From Triticum aestivum (lineage: Eukaryota; Streptophyta; Magnoliopsida; Poales; Poaceae): a stretch of 64,000 nt of DNA. The DNA is taken from assembly GCF_018294505.1 (NCBI RefSeq), contig NC_057795.1, forward strand, positions 525,827,184 to 525,891,183, in the 5' to 3' direction. The position numbers and the translations under genes are program-made. The notes under the pieces are model-generated. The model saw only the letters and a program-made list of their open reading frames with translations. It was not told the origin of the DNA and searched no databases. This document shows positions 9,124-20,784 of the stretch, piece after piece (within the stretch, counting starts at the first letter, position 1; every line of letters begins with the position of its first letter).

Positions 9124-12100
9124 TTACGGGTAAAACTTACAAAGATGCTCAATGTTCCAGGAGTTGCTCACCGGAAAGCCATCTTCGGTCTCAAGGCGGA
9201 CAGCGCCAGGCCTAGTGACTCGTTTCACCCGATAAGGGCCTTCCCACTTTGGCGTCAACTTGTTTGAATTCTTGGCGGACTGAATGCGCCGAAGAACAAG
9301 GTCGCCTTCCTCGAGGCTTCTGGCATTAACTTTGCGGCTATGGTAGCGGCGCAAAGCTTGCTGGTATCGAGCAGCTCGTACAGCAGCCTGAAGGCGGTCC
9401 TCCTCAAGGAGCAGCGCGTCATCTTGTCGCAGCTGCTCTTGCTCAAGCTCATCATAAGCGAGCACTCGAGGAGATCCGTATACGAGTTCCGTGGGGAGAA
9501 CTGCCTCTGCTACATAGACTAGAGCGAAAGGTGTCTGGCCAGTGGCTCGATTTGGTGTCGTCCTGATCGACCAAAGAACCACCAGCAGCTCCTCGATCCA
9601 GTTCTTTCCGCACTTGTGCAGCCTGTCGAAAGTCCTGGTCTTGAGCCCACGCAGCACTTCAGCATTTGCCCTCTCTACTTGACCGTTGCTTCTCGGGTGA
9701 GCAACAGAAGCAAAGCAGACCTTGGTGCCAAGATCCTGGACGTACTGCATGAAGGTGCGGCTCGTGAATTGCGTGCCGTTGTCGGTGATGATCCTGTTAG
9801 GGACCTCGAAACGGCAAACAATCGACCTGAAGAACTTGACTGCTGACTGTGCTGTCACCTTCCTCACTGCTTCCACTTCCGGCCACTTTGTGAACTTGTT
9901 GATTGCAACGTACAAGTACTCAAAGCCTCCGATAGCTCGGGGAAAGGGGCCAAGGATGTCGAGCCCCTAGACCAAAAATGGCCGGGATAAAGGGATCGTC
10001 TGGAGAGCTTGAGCTGGCTGGTGTATCTGCTTGGAATGGAACTGGCACGCTTCACACTTGGTTACTTGTGCAGTTGCATCCTGGAGGGCTGTCGGCCAAA
10101 AGAAACCTTGCCGAAATGCTTTGCCGGCAAGTGCCCTTGCGCCAATGTGGTGACCACATATGCCTCCATGTATCTCCGCCAACAGCTTCTGTCCGTCTTC
10201 CCGGGGAATACACTTCAATTTCACACCGTTGAGTCTTCTTCTATACAGTGTGTCGTCAACAAACTGGTACGTACTTGACTGCCGGGCTACTCTTTCCGCT
10301 TCTTCTTGCTCTTCGGGAAGTTCTCCTGTCTGAAGGAAACGGACAATCTGCTGTGCCCATGCTGGAGCTTGCGGCTCGACAACAAGGACTAAAGGCACAT
10401 ATGCTGCTGCGGGAACATCCGCTTCTACGGCGAGAACGTGCGGCTCAGCCGGAGCTTGATGTTCCCCGGCAAGCTTGCCGGAGCAAAACTTGTCGGGAGC
10501 GTCTGCTTCAACGGAACGAGCCCTAGGGCTTGTCGGAGCAGACTGCTCCTCAGCTCCTTTGGTGTTGATCTTGGGGACCTTCTTGACGGAGGCTTCGGGG
10601 AGCTCTGCCGGAAAATAGTCACCAGAAATCAAGTTTCTCTTCTTGCTCTGTCCACTTGATGGCGTTACAGACGGTTGAGTCAGTTTGAGCACAAAGATCC
10701 CTGGTTCCATAGGTAACTTAAGTGCAGCGCACTTCGACAGGCCATCTGCAATGTCATTCTGAGCCCTTGGGACATGTTCCATTTGTAGGCCGTCAAAGTG
10801 CTCTTCTAACTTTCACCTCATCAACGTAAGCTTCCATCAACGGACTCTGATAACTCTTGTTCACTTGGTGGACGACAAGCTGCGAGTCACCCCTGACAAT
10901 GAGCTTCTTGATCCCAAGGTCTGCGCAATTCTGAGACCGGCAAGCAAACCTTCATACTCCGCAGTATTGTTTGTTGCTTGCTCCTTGGGAAAGTGCATCT
11001 GGACTACGTACTTGAGGTGCTCTCCGGTGGGTGCGACAAGTAGCCCGCCCGCACCGGCACCTTGCAGCGAGAAGGCACCATCAAAGTACATCAGCCACTC
11101 TTTGCTTGCCTCCTTGACGGGAATGCTCATCTCTGGAATTTCTTCATCTGGTGTTGGCGTCCACTCTGCTATGAATTCTGCCAATGCTCGGCTCTGGATA
11201 GTTGAAGTGCTCTCAAACTTGAGGCCAAAGCTTGACAGTTCCAGTGCCCACTCGACAATCCTGCCTGTTGCTTCTGGATTCTGCAGTATCCTCTTCAGCG
11301 GAAAGCAAGTGAAAACTGTGATCTCATGTTCTTGGAAGTAATGGCGCAGCTTTCTCGAGGCCATGAGAAGGCCGAAAAGCAATTTCTGCACACCAGAGTA
11401 CCTTGACCTAGCTCCCTGCAGAAGGGAACTGACAAAGTAAACTGGGCGCTGCACCATTTTCTTCTGCACCTCCTCATGTGCTTGCGCAGATCCATCCTTG
11501 TCGGGACCAGAGCTTGCCGGTGAAGCCCCCTGCTTGCCGCTGGATGCACTTGCCGTGGTTGTTGTCTCATCGTACGCCTCCCTCTCCGCTACTAACGCAA
11601 CACTAACCACTTGATTGGTTGCCGCTATATACAGTAGCAACTTCTCTTGTGGTTTAGGTGCGACAAGTATCGGAGTGGAGGACAGGTACCTCTTCAAGCC
11701 TTGCAGCGCAGCCTCCGCTTCCGGAGTCCATTTCATTGGACCTGCCTTTTTCAATATTTTGAAAAATGGCAGGGCACGCTTAGCAGACTTAGAGATAAAC
11801 CTGCTGAGAGCAGCCACACAACCGACAAGCCTTCATACATCCTTGATGTGCTTTGGTGCTTCAATCTGCTCGATGGCCTTGATCTTGTCGGGGTTGGCTT
11901 CAATTCCCCGCTGAGACACGAAGAACCCGAGAAGCTTGCCGGAGGGGACTCCAAACACGCACTTCTCGGGGTTAAGTTTGAGGTTGATCTTGCGCAGATT
12001 TGCAAAGGTCTCATCTAAATCTTGGATCAGGGTTGCCTTGTCCTTGCTCTTGACCACTATGTCATCCATGTAGGCTTCCACATTTCTGTGCAACTGTGGC

Positions 12101-12654
12101 TCAAAAGCGTCATGTACTACCCTTGCAAATGTTGAACCAACATTCTTTAATCCGAAAGGCATCCGTATGAAACAGTATGTGCCACATGGAGTGATGAATG
12201 CGGTCTTCTCCTCATCCTCTTCTGCCATGAAGATCTGATGGTATCCTGAGTATGCATCAAGAAATGAAAGCAAATCACATCCGGCCATGGAGTCAACAAT
12301 CTGGTCAATGCGCGGCAAGGGAAATGGGTCTCTGGGACAAGCTTTATTAACATCGGTAAAGTCGATACAAAGCCTCCATTTCCCGTTTGCCTTGCGCACG
12401 ACTACAGGATTGTCCAACCACGTAGGATGGAGCACTCCTCTGACAAGGCCTGCTGCTTCCAACTTCTTGATCTCTTCTGCTATGAACTCTTGGCGCTTCA
12501 CTGCTTGCTTCCTGACTTTCTGCTTGACGGGCCGCACGTGAGGACAGACGGCAAGGTGGTGCTCAATTACTTTCCTGGGAACACCGGGGATGTCAGACGG
12601 TTGCCACGCAAACACGTCGACGTTCGCCCGCAGGAAAGCAACGAGCGCACTTTC
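9124..12654 (-). pseudogene. pol of TAT-1: reverse transcriptase, dual RNase H, integrase
   Basis: Domains in order on the minus strand: RT (about 12615-11833) with SFLDAYSGYHQI, MPFGLKN and YMDD at 12061-12072; a first RNase H (PVYFVSSLLQGARSRYSGVQKL); a second, Tat-specific RNase H (EWLMYFDGAFSLQGAG, NNTAEYEGLLAG); integrase with a zinc finger (HHIGARALAGKAF, CEACQFHS), TDNGTQF and GQVERAN, and a C-terminal KWEGPYRVKRV region. It is broken by TGA at 11833 (CGA in TAT-2), frameshifts near 10861 and 10810, and a TAG in the linker before GLDILGPFP. The first integrase region reads VAINKFTKW where TAT-2 has VAIDKFTKW, so an acidic residue there is lost. It would copy element RNA and insert the cDNA if intact. 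Confidence 0.85.
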
Positions 12655-15416
12655 CTATTTAGGGTCGAGCGTGGCACTGATGGTGAAGGTACCACCAGTG
12701 CCGTCCTCCTTGGCGGACACCTTCTTGGTCTCTGGTGGAGCTGCCTTTGTCTTCTTGCACTTGCCGGTGGAGCTCGATGGTGCGTCCTCGACGGTAGCGC
12801 AGCACTCCGAAGAGGTGCGCTTGCCGGAGTGGGCATCAGAACTCTTGACGGACTTGGTCTTCTTCTTCCCCCCGGGAGCTTCAGCGGCAAGTGGCTTGCA
12901 TTCAGCTGCGGCTGCTGCTTCTTGGTAAATCTTGTCGGCGCAGATAAGAGCATCCTTCTTGTCGCCAGGGACAGAGATGACACTTATCGGGCCTGGCATC
13001 TTGAGCATGTTGTATGCATAGTGAGAGGCTGCCATGAATTTGGCGAGTGCTGGACGGCCGAGTATCCCATTGTAATGCAATGGGAAGTCAGCAATGTCAA
13101 AAGTGACCCTCTCAGTCCTGTAGTTCAACTCACTGCCAAATGTTACCGGCAACGTGATATTTCCCTTCGGCTTGCTCCTTCCCGGACTGATTCCTTGGAA
13201 TGTGCCGGTCTCTTCGAGCTCGCTGTCAGGGATCTGGAGCTTATGGTGTACCGCGGAGGAGATCAGGTTCAAGCCGGCCCCGCCGTCAACTAGCATCTTA
13301 GTGACCTTGAGGTTGCAGATAGTTGGTGAAACCAACATCGGCAAGCACCCGACCGCAGTTATGCGATCAGGGCGGTCCTCAATATCAAAGATGATAGGCG
13401 TGCCGGACCATTTCAGGGGCTTGCGTGACTCGACGGGTGGTTCTGCCGCATTAACTTCCCGCACCCACTGCTTGAGCTGGCGGTGCGAAGTATGCAGAGA
13501 AGCACCACCGTCAACGCACAAGACCTCTATGGCTTTCTGAAACTCCTGCTCATCGGTCTCATCACCGTCCATTTCTTCATCGTCGTCGTCATCTTCATCC
13601 TTGTCGCGGCCGCGAGGAGGTCTGTCTCCTTGCCGTTTCTTGGCCTTGCCGCGGCGTCCTCCCCGGCCGGGATGCTTCTTGCCGGATCCTCCAGTACCTT
13701 CCTGGGCCTTCTCCTTGTCGCGTCGCTCGTACTCAGCCTTTTGCTGCTCGACAAGCTGCTCGACCTTCTTGTAGCTCTGGAGGTCATGGCCCTTGGTGCG
13801 GTGGATCTTGCAATACTGCTTGTCGGAGCCGCCCTGCTTGTCGGCGGCCGCCACAGGTTCGGCTTCCTTGGTGCCACCTCCGTTGCCGGACTGCTCAACG
13901 ACTAGCACATCTTTGCCCTTCTTCTTCCTGTTGTTCTGCCGCCGGTTTTTACTTGCCGGGGCGGCATCATCGCTGTCAGATACTCCTGCTCCTGCATTCT
14001 CTCCGGGGAGTTTCCTCCCTTCCTCAGCACGTGCACACTTGTCGTCCAGGGCATATAGCTCACTGACGTATCTGATCTTGCACATCGCCATCTCCTCCCG
14101 CATCCTGTGGTTTCGCATGTTCTGATGGAACGCGCTGATGACTGCGGCAGGGTGGACATCTGGGATGTTGCTCTGTACTTGACTGAATCTCTAAATGTAC
14201 TTGCGCAGGGGCTCTCCTATCTTCTGGGCGAGCAGATGAAGATCGCTCTCTTGGCCATGAGGCTTGTGGCCGCCTGTAAAGGCGCCGACAAACTGATGGC
14301 ACAGATCGGCCCAGGAGGATATGGAGTTGTCCGGCAAGTGCATGAGCCAGGATCTGACATTGGGTTTGAGCACCAGCGAGAAGTAGTTGGCAAGGATCTT
14401 GTTGTCGCGCCCCCTGGCAGCTTGCACCGCGATGGTGTAGATGCTGAGGAACTCCGACGGATGCAACCTGCCGTCGTACTTCTCTGGTACATCTGGCTTG
14501 AAGTCTTCGTACTGGGCCACTGGACCTGCCGCAGCTCACGACTAAACGCAGGGCAACCTACCGGGTACGGCAAGTCGCCTGGTTCCCCTGGCGCATGCAT
14601 GTCGACAGTGGGCCCAGCACGCTGGTCTGATTGACGCCGCACTTCTCTTCGGCGCTCGATGCGAGTACGAGTGTCTTCTTGTTGCCGTTCGTCAAGAACT
14701 TGGCGTTGATCGTGACGAGCTCGTGGATCTGACGACGCGGTGGAGTTGGTGTCGAGGTCGACCCGGTGAGTCGGCGATATTGGCCTTCGGGGCGGAGAGT
14801 ACATGGTGGTTGCACCCCCTCCGGTCTTGTCGCCATCGGCTCGCGCCTGGCAAGCTTGCCGCGGCTGCGATGTAGCCAGCTGTCGTGGAGTGTCGCCGTT
14901 GGCGAAGCCGATGAGACTCTGGATGGTGGCCCTCCATTCGTCGATCTTGTCCGCCGTTGGAGGGTAATCCAGGAGCAGTTGAGCTCGTGCCAAATCTTCT
15001 ACCGAAGTTTTGGGTGGTGGTGGCGAACGGTGCGAGGAGCAGGATATGCTCGGACTTCTAACTACGTTAGAAGGAGCAGTATCCCGTCCGGGCGACCGTG
15101 TCTTGCTCGTGCCAGCATGTTGGCGCGCATGCTGGTCTTGAGCATCCCGAGATCCACCAGCTCGATCTCGTTCCAACGAGCGTATGGTACCGCGAGTACC
15201 ATGACGCTGTCGGTCTCGCGCCTCCTGAGATGGGCGCGGTGCATGTACGGACGCCGAGGTTTGGGCAGCCTTGCCCTTGGACCTGGCAGCAGCGTGAGCT
15301 CCCTCGTCGACGCCCGTTCTTCCGCCGGTGTCTACCCCACCACCCGTTTGCTCCGGTGGCGGTGGGATCGACGTGGACGGAGCAGCCACCTCCGAAGCCT
15401 TCTTCTTCGGTGGCAT
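12655..15416 (-). pseudogene. gag-protease of TAT-1
   Basis: The start is the ATG complement at 15414-15416 (MPPKKKASEVAAPS). The N-terminal third is basic and low-complexity. The gag core (KYDGRLHPSEFLSIYTI, LANYFSLVLKPNVRSWL) is at about 14520-14191. A zinc-knuckle-like YCKIHRTKGHDLQS follows, with its last Cys replaced by Tyr compared with TAT-2, then a Lys/Gly- and Asp-rich linker. The aspartic protease has the motif MLVDGGAGLNLIS. One base is missing near 14507 relative to TAT-2, and the gag core ends in a TAG (14191-14193) where related copies have CAG. The ORF ends at TAG 12655-12657, a stop also present at the same place in TAT-2. Confidence 0.82.
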
Positions 15417-15440
15417 GTCGATGAAGATGATGAAGATCTG

Positions 15441-15591
15441 GCTCGCGTGCTTCGCCTCGATCCGCTCTTCGTGCGATCTCCGCCCCCCGCCGGACCGAAA
15501 GGGGCCCTGCCCCATAGGTGTTCGTTCCCACCACATCTTTGGCGGGGGGCGGAGATCGCACGAAGAGTGGATCGAGGCGAAGCACGCGAGC
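15441..15591. repeat. Fold-back inverted repeat at the 5' LTR/primer-site junction of TAT-1
   Basis: Arms 15441-15491 and 15541-15591 are 51 bp each and complementary with one visible mismatch, around a 49-bp spacer. The left arm plus spacer corresponds to the end of the LTR and the first bases of the primer-binding site in inverted orientation. The intact arrangement is seen in TAT-2 at about 36355-36477. The normal primer-binding site (TTGGCGCGCC...) is lost from TAT-1. Confidence 0.85.
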
Positions 15592-16347
15592 GATTTACCC
15601 AGCTTTGGAGCTCTCCGGAGAGATAATACTCCTACTGCTGCTTTGTGGTTGTATTATGTTCTTGCTCGGGAGCGTGAGTGTTCTTTGGTCTCGAATGCTT
15701 CGAACCCCCTCTACGTTGCGCATGGGCCTCCTTTTATATGCTCAAGGGGTCACCGACAGGTGGCAACGTAGGCGAGGGCAAAAATGGAAAAGGAGTTGTG
15801 GTTGGTACAACTACCTGAACAGTGTATCCTACCTAACCCTAACGGTAGGGGACAAAGGCATTAAATGCCCGTCTGCGTCGCCCAAACAGTGTAGAAAAGG
15901 ACCGTCAGGGGCGCCACCGCTCGCCACGATGGCAATCTTGTCAGTGCCGCTTGCCACCTTGCACCGCTGGCTGCACAGCCTCTCGCCACGCGCACCTGGA
16001 AAGGTCCCATGGCGACACGTTGATGGATGCGCTGTAGCGTGGGTACAAAGTGGTGGCTTGTCGCGGCAAGCGCCTTGCCGCGGTCGTTGTCTTGTCGCGT
16101 CCGAAAGCTTGTCGCTCACCGGGCCTTGCCGGGATGCGCAGCGCATCGCGGCAAGTTCTTTGAGATGTCTTGGTTGGCCTTCCTGGCAAGCTCCTCTTGC
16201 CGGGGCCTTGAACACTTTGTTCTTGAATGGCTCCAAAGGAACCACGGAGGACCTTGGCGGTCACCCGGCAAGCCTTGCCGCGGGGTGCTGCGACTGCCCG
16301 TGCACAAGTTCGGGATACTAGGGTACCCCTACTCTAGTACACCGACA
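15541..16347 (-). repeat. 5' LTR of TAT-1 (inner end rearranged)
   Basis: It aligns along its length with 3351-4201 with a few percent of differences, mostly transitions. The outer end is GTACACCGACA at 16347. The inner end lacks the normal last ~75 bp in the right orientation because of the fold-back described at 15441-15591. The TATA box is at 15731-15738. Confidence 0.88.
15731..15738 (-). promoter_or_regulatory. LTR TATA box (TAT-1 5' LTR)
   Basis: TATAAAAG on the minus strand is in the same context as in the other Tat LTRs. This copy would drive the element's own transcript toward gag. Confidence 0.7.
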
Positions 16348-16352
16348 ACTGT

Positions 16353-17350
16353 TCTTTCCCTGAAAACACAACCAGCACAACTATCCAAGTGGTCCCTGGA
16401 AGCATCGGTTACTCCATTATAAAAGATACCAAGTATTTCATTTTTCTTAAGAGGATGACTAGGCAAAGCATTAAGTAATCGGAGAAGCCTCCCCCAAACT
16501 TGTGGGAGACTCTCTTCTTCGATTTGCACAAAATTATATATTTCCTGCAAGGCAGCTTGTTTCTTATGAGCAGGGAAATATTTAGCAGAGAAGTAATAAA
16601 TCATATCCTAGGGACTATGCACACAACCAAGATCAAGAGAATTAAACCAAGTTTTAGCATCACCCTTTAATAAGAATGGAAATATCTTAAGGATATTATA
16701 ATAGCGAGACTTCTCATCATTAATAAACATGGTGGCTATATCATTCAACTTGGTAAGATGTGCCATAACAGTTCAGATTCATAGCCATAAAAAGGATCAA
16801 ATTCAACCAAAGTAATTATCTCAGGATCAACAGAGAATTCATAATCCTTATCAGTAACACAGATAGGTGAAGTAGCAAAAGCGGGGTCATGTTTCATTCT
16901 AGCATTAAGGGATTGCTGCTTCCATTTAGCTAATAACTTCTTAAGATCATATCTATCATTGCAAGAAAAAAATAGCTCTAGCAGCTTCTTCATCCAAAAC
17001 ATAACCCTCAGGAACAACATGCAATTCATAATTAGGAGGGGAACCTTCATCATCAGTATCATCAATAATTTCATTTTCAATAATTTCATTCTCAATAATT
17101 TCGTTCTCTCTAACCCTAGCAAGTTGTTCATCAAGAAATTCACCTAATGGCACAGTAGTATCAAGCACAGAAGTAGTTTCATCATAAGTATCATGCATAG
17201 CAGAAGTGGCATCATCAATAACATGCGACATATCGGAATTCATAGCAGTAGTAGGTTTAGGTGTCGCAAGCTTACTCAAAATAGAAGGAGAATCTAGTGC
17301 AGAGCTAGATGGCAGTTCCTTACCTCCCCTCGTAGTTGAGGGAAAAATCT
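16353..17350 (-). pseudogene. Second, truncated GYP-B gag (5' part), split by TAT-1
   Basis: It is closely similar to 30610-31600 of the LTR-to-LTR GYP-B copy. Recognisable segments are LPSSSALDSPSILSKLATPKP, MKHDPAFATSPICV, the gag core (AKYFPAHKKQAALQEIYNF, SLPQVWGRLLRLLNALP) and DHLDSCAGCVFRERT. Several frameshifts are present. Its 5' end is abnormal: the LTR end at 17351 runs straight into the gag body. About 100 bp holding the primer-binding site and gag start are missing, with the 4-bp AAGA at the junction present at both sides of the deleted piece in the other copy. TAT-1 separates it from its continuation at 3208-3345. Confidence 0.82.
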
Positions 17351-18756
17351 TGATAACCCACAAGTATAGGGGATCGCAACAGCTTTCGAGGGTAGAGTAT
17401 TCAACCCACATTTATTGATTCGACACAAGGGGATCCAAAGAATATTCTCAAGTATTAGCAGTTGAGTTGTCAATTCTACCACACTTGGATAACTTAGTAT
17501 CTGCAGCAAGGTATTTAGTATAAAGTAGTATGATAGTAATGGTAATAGTGGCAAAAGTAACGATAGCAGTTTTGTAGTAATTGTAACAGTAGAAACGGAA
17601 AAGTAAATAAGCAAAGCACAATATGTGAAAAGCTCGTAGGCATTGGATCAGTGATGGATAATTATGTCGGATGCGATTCCTCATGCAATAGCTATAACCT
17701 AGGGTGACACAGAACTAGCTCCAATTCATCAATGTAATGTAGGCATGTATTCCGAATATAGTCATACGTGCTTATGGAAAAGAACTTGCATGACATCTTT
17801 TGTCCTACCCTCCCGTGGCAGCAGGGTCCTAGTGGAAACTAAGGGATATTAAGGCCTCCTTTTAATAGAGTACCGTACCAAAGCATTAACACATAGTGAA
17901 TACATGAACTCCTCAAACTACGGTCATCACCGAGAAGTATCCCGATTGTTGTCACTTCGGGGTTGTCGGATCATAACACATAATAGGTGACTATAGACTT
18001 GCAAGATAGGATCAAGAACTCACATATATTCATGAAAACATAATATGTTCAGATCTGAAATCATGGCACTCGGGCCCTAGTGACAAGCATTAAGCATAGC
18101 AAAGTCATAGCAACATCAATCTCAGAACATAGTGGATACTAGGGATCAAACCCTAACAAAACTAACTTGATTACATGGTAAATCTCATCCAACCCATCAC
18201 CGTCCAGCAAGCCTACGACGGAATTACTCACACATGGCGGTGAGCATCATGAAATTGGTGATGGAGGATGGTTGATGACGACGACGGCGACGAATCCCCC
18301 TCTCCGGAGCCGCGAACGGACTCCAGACCAGCCCTCCGAGAGACATTAGGGCTTGGCGGCGGCTCCGTATCGTAAAACGTGATGAAACTTTCTCTTTGAT
18401 TTTTCTATCTATAAAACGGAATATATGTAGTTGGAGTTGAGGTCGGTGGAGCATAAGGGGGCCCACGAGATAGGGGGCGCGCCCAGGGGGAGGGGGCGCG
18501 CCCCCCACCCTCGTGGACAGGGTGTGGGCACCCTGACCTTGATTCTTTCGCCAATATTTTTTATATTTTCCAAAAGTTATCTCCGTGGATTTTTAGGTCA
18601 TTCGGAGAACTTTTGTTTTCTGCACATTAAATAACACCATGGCAGTTCTGCTGAAAAACAACGTCAGTCCGGGTTAGTTTCCTTCAAATCATGCAAGTTA
18701 GAGTCCAAGACAAGGGCAAAAGTGTTTGGAAAAGTAGATACGTTGGAGACATATCA
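17351..18756 (-). repeat. GYP-B LTR (3' LTR of the full copy, also 5' LTR of the truncated copy)
   Basis: 1,406 bp, the same length as 31702-33107, and a few percent different from it. The minus strand begins TGATATGTCTCCAACG and ends GGGTTATCA. The element's polypurine tract lies just outside at 18757-18770 (AAGCTCGAGGGAGT on the minus strand). GC-rich hairpin box copy 2 is at 18462-18516. Confidence 0.88.
18462..18516. repeat. GC-rich hairpin box, copy 2 (GYP-B 3' LTR)
   Basis: It runs from CCCACGAG to CTCGTGG with two GGGCGCGCCC cores. It is about 240 bp from the LTR start on the minus strand. Confidence 0.75.
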
Positions 18757-20784
18757 ACTCCCTCGAGCTTAAACCTTTGCTTGTCCTCAAGCAATTCAGT
18801 TGATAAAATGAAAGTGATAAAGAAATTTTTTTAGAAACTCTATTTGCTCTTGTTGTTGTAAATATGTAAAGCCGGCATTCAAGTTTTTAGCAAAGATTAT
18901 GAACTAACCATATTCACAATAACACTTAGGTCTCATATTTACTCATATCAATGGCATAATCATCTAGCGACCAATAATAATAAAACTCGGATGACAACAC
19001 TTTCTCAAAACAATCATAATATGATATAACAAGATGGTATCTCGCTAGCCCTTTCTGAGACCGCAAAACATAAATGTAGAGCACCTTTAAAGATCAAGGA
19101 CTGACTAAACATTGTAATTCATGGTAAAAGAGATCCAGTCAAGTCATACCCAATATAAACTAATAATAATGAATGCAAATGACAGTGTGCTCTCTAGCGG
19201 GTGCTTTTTAATAAGAGGGTGATGACTCAACATAAAAGTAAAAAGATAGGCCCTTCGCAGAGGGAAGCAGGGATTTGTAGTGGTGCCAGAGCTTGATTTT
19301 AAAATAGAGATGAATAACATTTTGAGCAGCATACTTTCAATGTCAACGCAACAACTATGAGATGGCGATATCTTCCATGCTACATACATTATAGGCGGTT
19401 CCCAAATAGAATGGTAAAAGTTTATACTCCCCCACCACCAACAAGCATCAATCCATGGCTTGCTCGAAACAACGAGTGCCTCCAACTAGCAACAGCCCTA
19501 GGGGAGTTTTGTTTAATTATTTTGATTTGCTTTGATCTTTTTGATCATGGGACTAGGCATCCTGGTTACCAGCCATTTTCTCGTGAATGAGGAGCGGAGT
19601 CCACTCCCCTTGAGAATAACCCACCTAGCATGGAAGATACAGACAACCCTAGTTGAAACATGAGCTGCTCGAGCATACAAAATAGAATTTCATTTGAAGG
19701 TTTGGAGTTTGGCACATACAGATTTACTTGGAACGGCAGGTAGATACCGCATATAGGAAGGTATGGTGGACTCATATGGAATAACTTTGGGGTTTATAGA
19801 GTTTGGATGCACAAGCAGTATTCCCGCTTAGTACAGGTGAAGGCTAGCAAAAGACTGGGAAGCGACCAACTAAGAGAGCGACAACAGTCATGAACATGCA
19901 TTAAAATTAATTTACACCAGGTGAAAACATGAGTAGGATATAATCCACCATGAACATAAATATCGTGAAGGCTATGTTGATTTTGTTTCAACTACATGCA
20001 TGAACATGTGCCAAGTCGAGTCACTCAATTCATTCAAATGAGGATACCATCCCATCATACCATATCACAATCATTTTAATAGCATGTTGGCATGCAAGGT
20101 AAACCATTATAAGCTCCTAGCTAATTAAGCATGGCATAAGAAACTATAATCTCTAAATGTCATTGCAAATATGTTTACTTCATAATAGGCTGAATCAGGA
20201 ACGATGATCTCATCATATTTACAAAAACAAGAGAGGTCGAGTTCATACCAGCTTTTCTCATCTCAATCAGTCCATCATATATCGTCATTATTGCCTTTCA
20301 CTTGCACGACCGAACAGTGTGTATAATAATAATAGTGCACGTGCATTGGACTAAGCTGGAATCTGCAAGCATTCAAATCAAGAGAGAAGACAAGGTAATA
20401 TGGGCTCTAAGTTAAATCAACAATCATGCATATGAGAGCCACTAAACATTTTTCAATATGGTCTTCTACTCTTGACCCCCAAAGCAAAGAAAAGAAACTA
20501 TTTACACGGGAAAGCTCCCAACAAGTAAAAGAAGAACGAGAAATCTTTTTGGGTTTTCGTTTTAATTACTATTACAAGCATGGAAATTAAACTAACTAAT
20601 TTTTTTGGGTTTTTCATAAGGTTTATCAAACACACAAGAAGAAAACTAGAAAAAGTAATTAAACTAGCATGGATAATACAATGAAAGAGTATGAGCACCG
20701 ACAACTAGAATAGTGTGTGAACATGAATATAAAGTCGGTGAGAAATACGTACTCCCCCAAGCTTAGGCTTTTGGCCTAAGTTGG
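18757..20784 (-). other. 3' noncoding region of GYP-B
   Basis: About 2 kb of AT-rich sequence without a supported ORF lies between the late ORF and the polypurine tract (18757-18770). It contains the 30-bp block 19241-19270 shared with GYP-A (340-369) and the CTTGGGGGAG signature just after the late ORF stop. Confidence 0.65.

Larger units (their letters stand above)
3351..16347 (-). mobile_element. TAT-1: Tat-type Ty3/Gypsy retrotransposon, complete but decayed
   Basis: The element is 12,997 bp, starts TGTCG and ends CGACA, and is flanked by the 5-bp duplication ACTGT (3346-3350 and 16348-16352). On the minus strand it has a 5' LTR (16347-15541, rearranged inner end), gag-protease, RT, two RNase H domains, integrase, and then the 3' LTR (4201-3351). 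Between integrase and 3' LTR an extra intron-containing gene lies on the plus strand. The Tat clade assignment follows from the second RNase H domain, the DGGA protease and the antisense ORF. It is inserted into a GYP-B gag; the empty site can be read by comparison with 30590-30620. Stops and frameshifts in all genes mean it is no longer autonomous. Confidence 0.93.

Noticed and set aside
3208..17350. Treating the left GYP-B gag plus integrase as one element with an internal deletion
   Set aside because: GYP-B carries no integrase in its LTR-to-LTR copy, and GYP-A pol is interrupted almost exactly where this integrase resumes, so the integrase was assigned to GYP-A. The alternative is kept as less likely.
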